Below, in pieces: positions 63,993 through 64,000 of a stretch of 64,000 nt of DNA. The stretch comes from Methanobrevibacter millerae. GTDB lineage: Archaea; Methanobacteriota; Methanobacteria; Methanobacteriales; Methanobacteriaceae. The notes beneath the pieces were generated by a model. The model saw only the letters and a program-made list of their open reading frames with translations. It ran no database searches and was not told the origin of the DNA. The stretch is taken from the NCBI RefSeq assembly GCF_001477655.1, contig NZ_CP011266.1, positions 1,224,001 through 1,288,000 of the forward strand, written 5' to 3'. A program made the position numbers and the translations under genes. Position 1 is the stretch's first letter. The number at the start of each line of letters is the position of its first letter.

Positions 63993-64000
63993 TTTAGCCT

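Overview
The window is AT-rich archaeal DNA that reads as a gut Methanobrevibacter or a close relative (Methanobacteriales). The pointers are a [Fe]-hydrogenase gene (hmd), three very long adhesin-like proteins with beta-helix and Ig-like repeats, DUF4013 and other short secreted or membrane proteins typical of this group, a tRNA with no encoded CCA, and GGAGG/GGTGA ribosome binding sites on an A+T-rich background.

Layout. 1-12.8 kb: a MATE exporter with an ATPase-like tail, an ATP-grasp ligase, an MFS drug exporter, a collapsed non-ribosomal peptide synthetase gene, prephenate dehydrogenase, a broken TetR regulator, a membrane SpoIIE phosphatase, and remnants of STAS/HATPase, CobQ and integrase genes. 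I read this as the decayed remains of an NRPS locus with its export and partner-switch regulation. 12.8-23 kb: a SAP-domain protein, an acyltransferase, DUF4013, tRNA-Lys, a polysaccharide deacetylase and a Gtr-type glycosylation set (GT39-like, GtrA, GT2), then a DUF3089 hydrolase and a dead MNT/HEPN toxin-antitoxin pair.

23.8-29.6 kb is the most unusual part. Eight copies of a 37-38 bp CRISPR-like repeat (GTTTA...TTTTAAAC) lie next to a cas2-cas1 pair behind a 195 bp leader. The intervals are not 30-45 bp spacers but gene-bearing segments of 241-1087 bp. Every recognisable gene in them lies on the minus strand and reads away from the leader. The segments hold start-less 3' ends of toxin-like genes, two of which resemble ADP-ribosyltransferase C-termini, followed by small immunity-like or membrane proteins. 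The leader-distal repeat is degenerate, as in a CRISPR array, and no effector cas gene is in the window. I propose a cassette-collecting system in which Cas1-Cas2 (or an ancestor of this pair) built an array of toxin/immunity fragments. This cas1 copy carries one frameshift near its 5' end.

29.8-38.2 kb: a truncated gene, a DUF2828/vWA protein with a small partner, a DUF4143-type ATPase with repeated operator-like sites, hmd with a long N-terminal extension, and a tyrosine recombinase flanked by an inverted repeat and AT-rich short repeats. 38.2-64 kb is mostly cell surface: zinc-ribbon membrane protein, iron-sulfur flavoprotein, an LPATG-anchored protein, an old-yellow-enzyme homologue, three adhesins (one with an embedded papain-like protease), two tandem membrane TIR proteins, and a run of secreted proteins with a CPBP protease.

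No searches were run. All family names come from reading motifs, and function is inferred unless stated.
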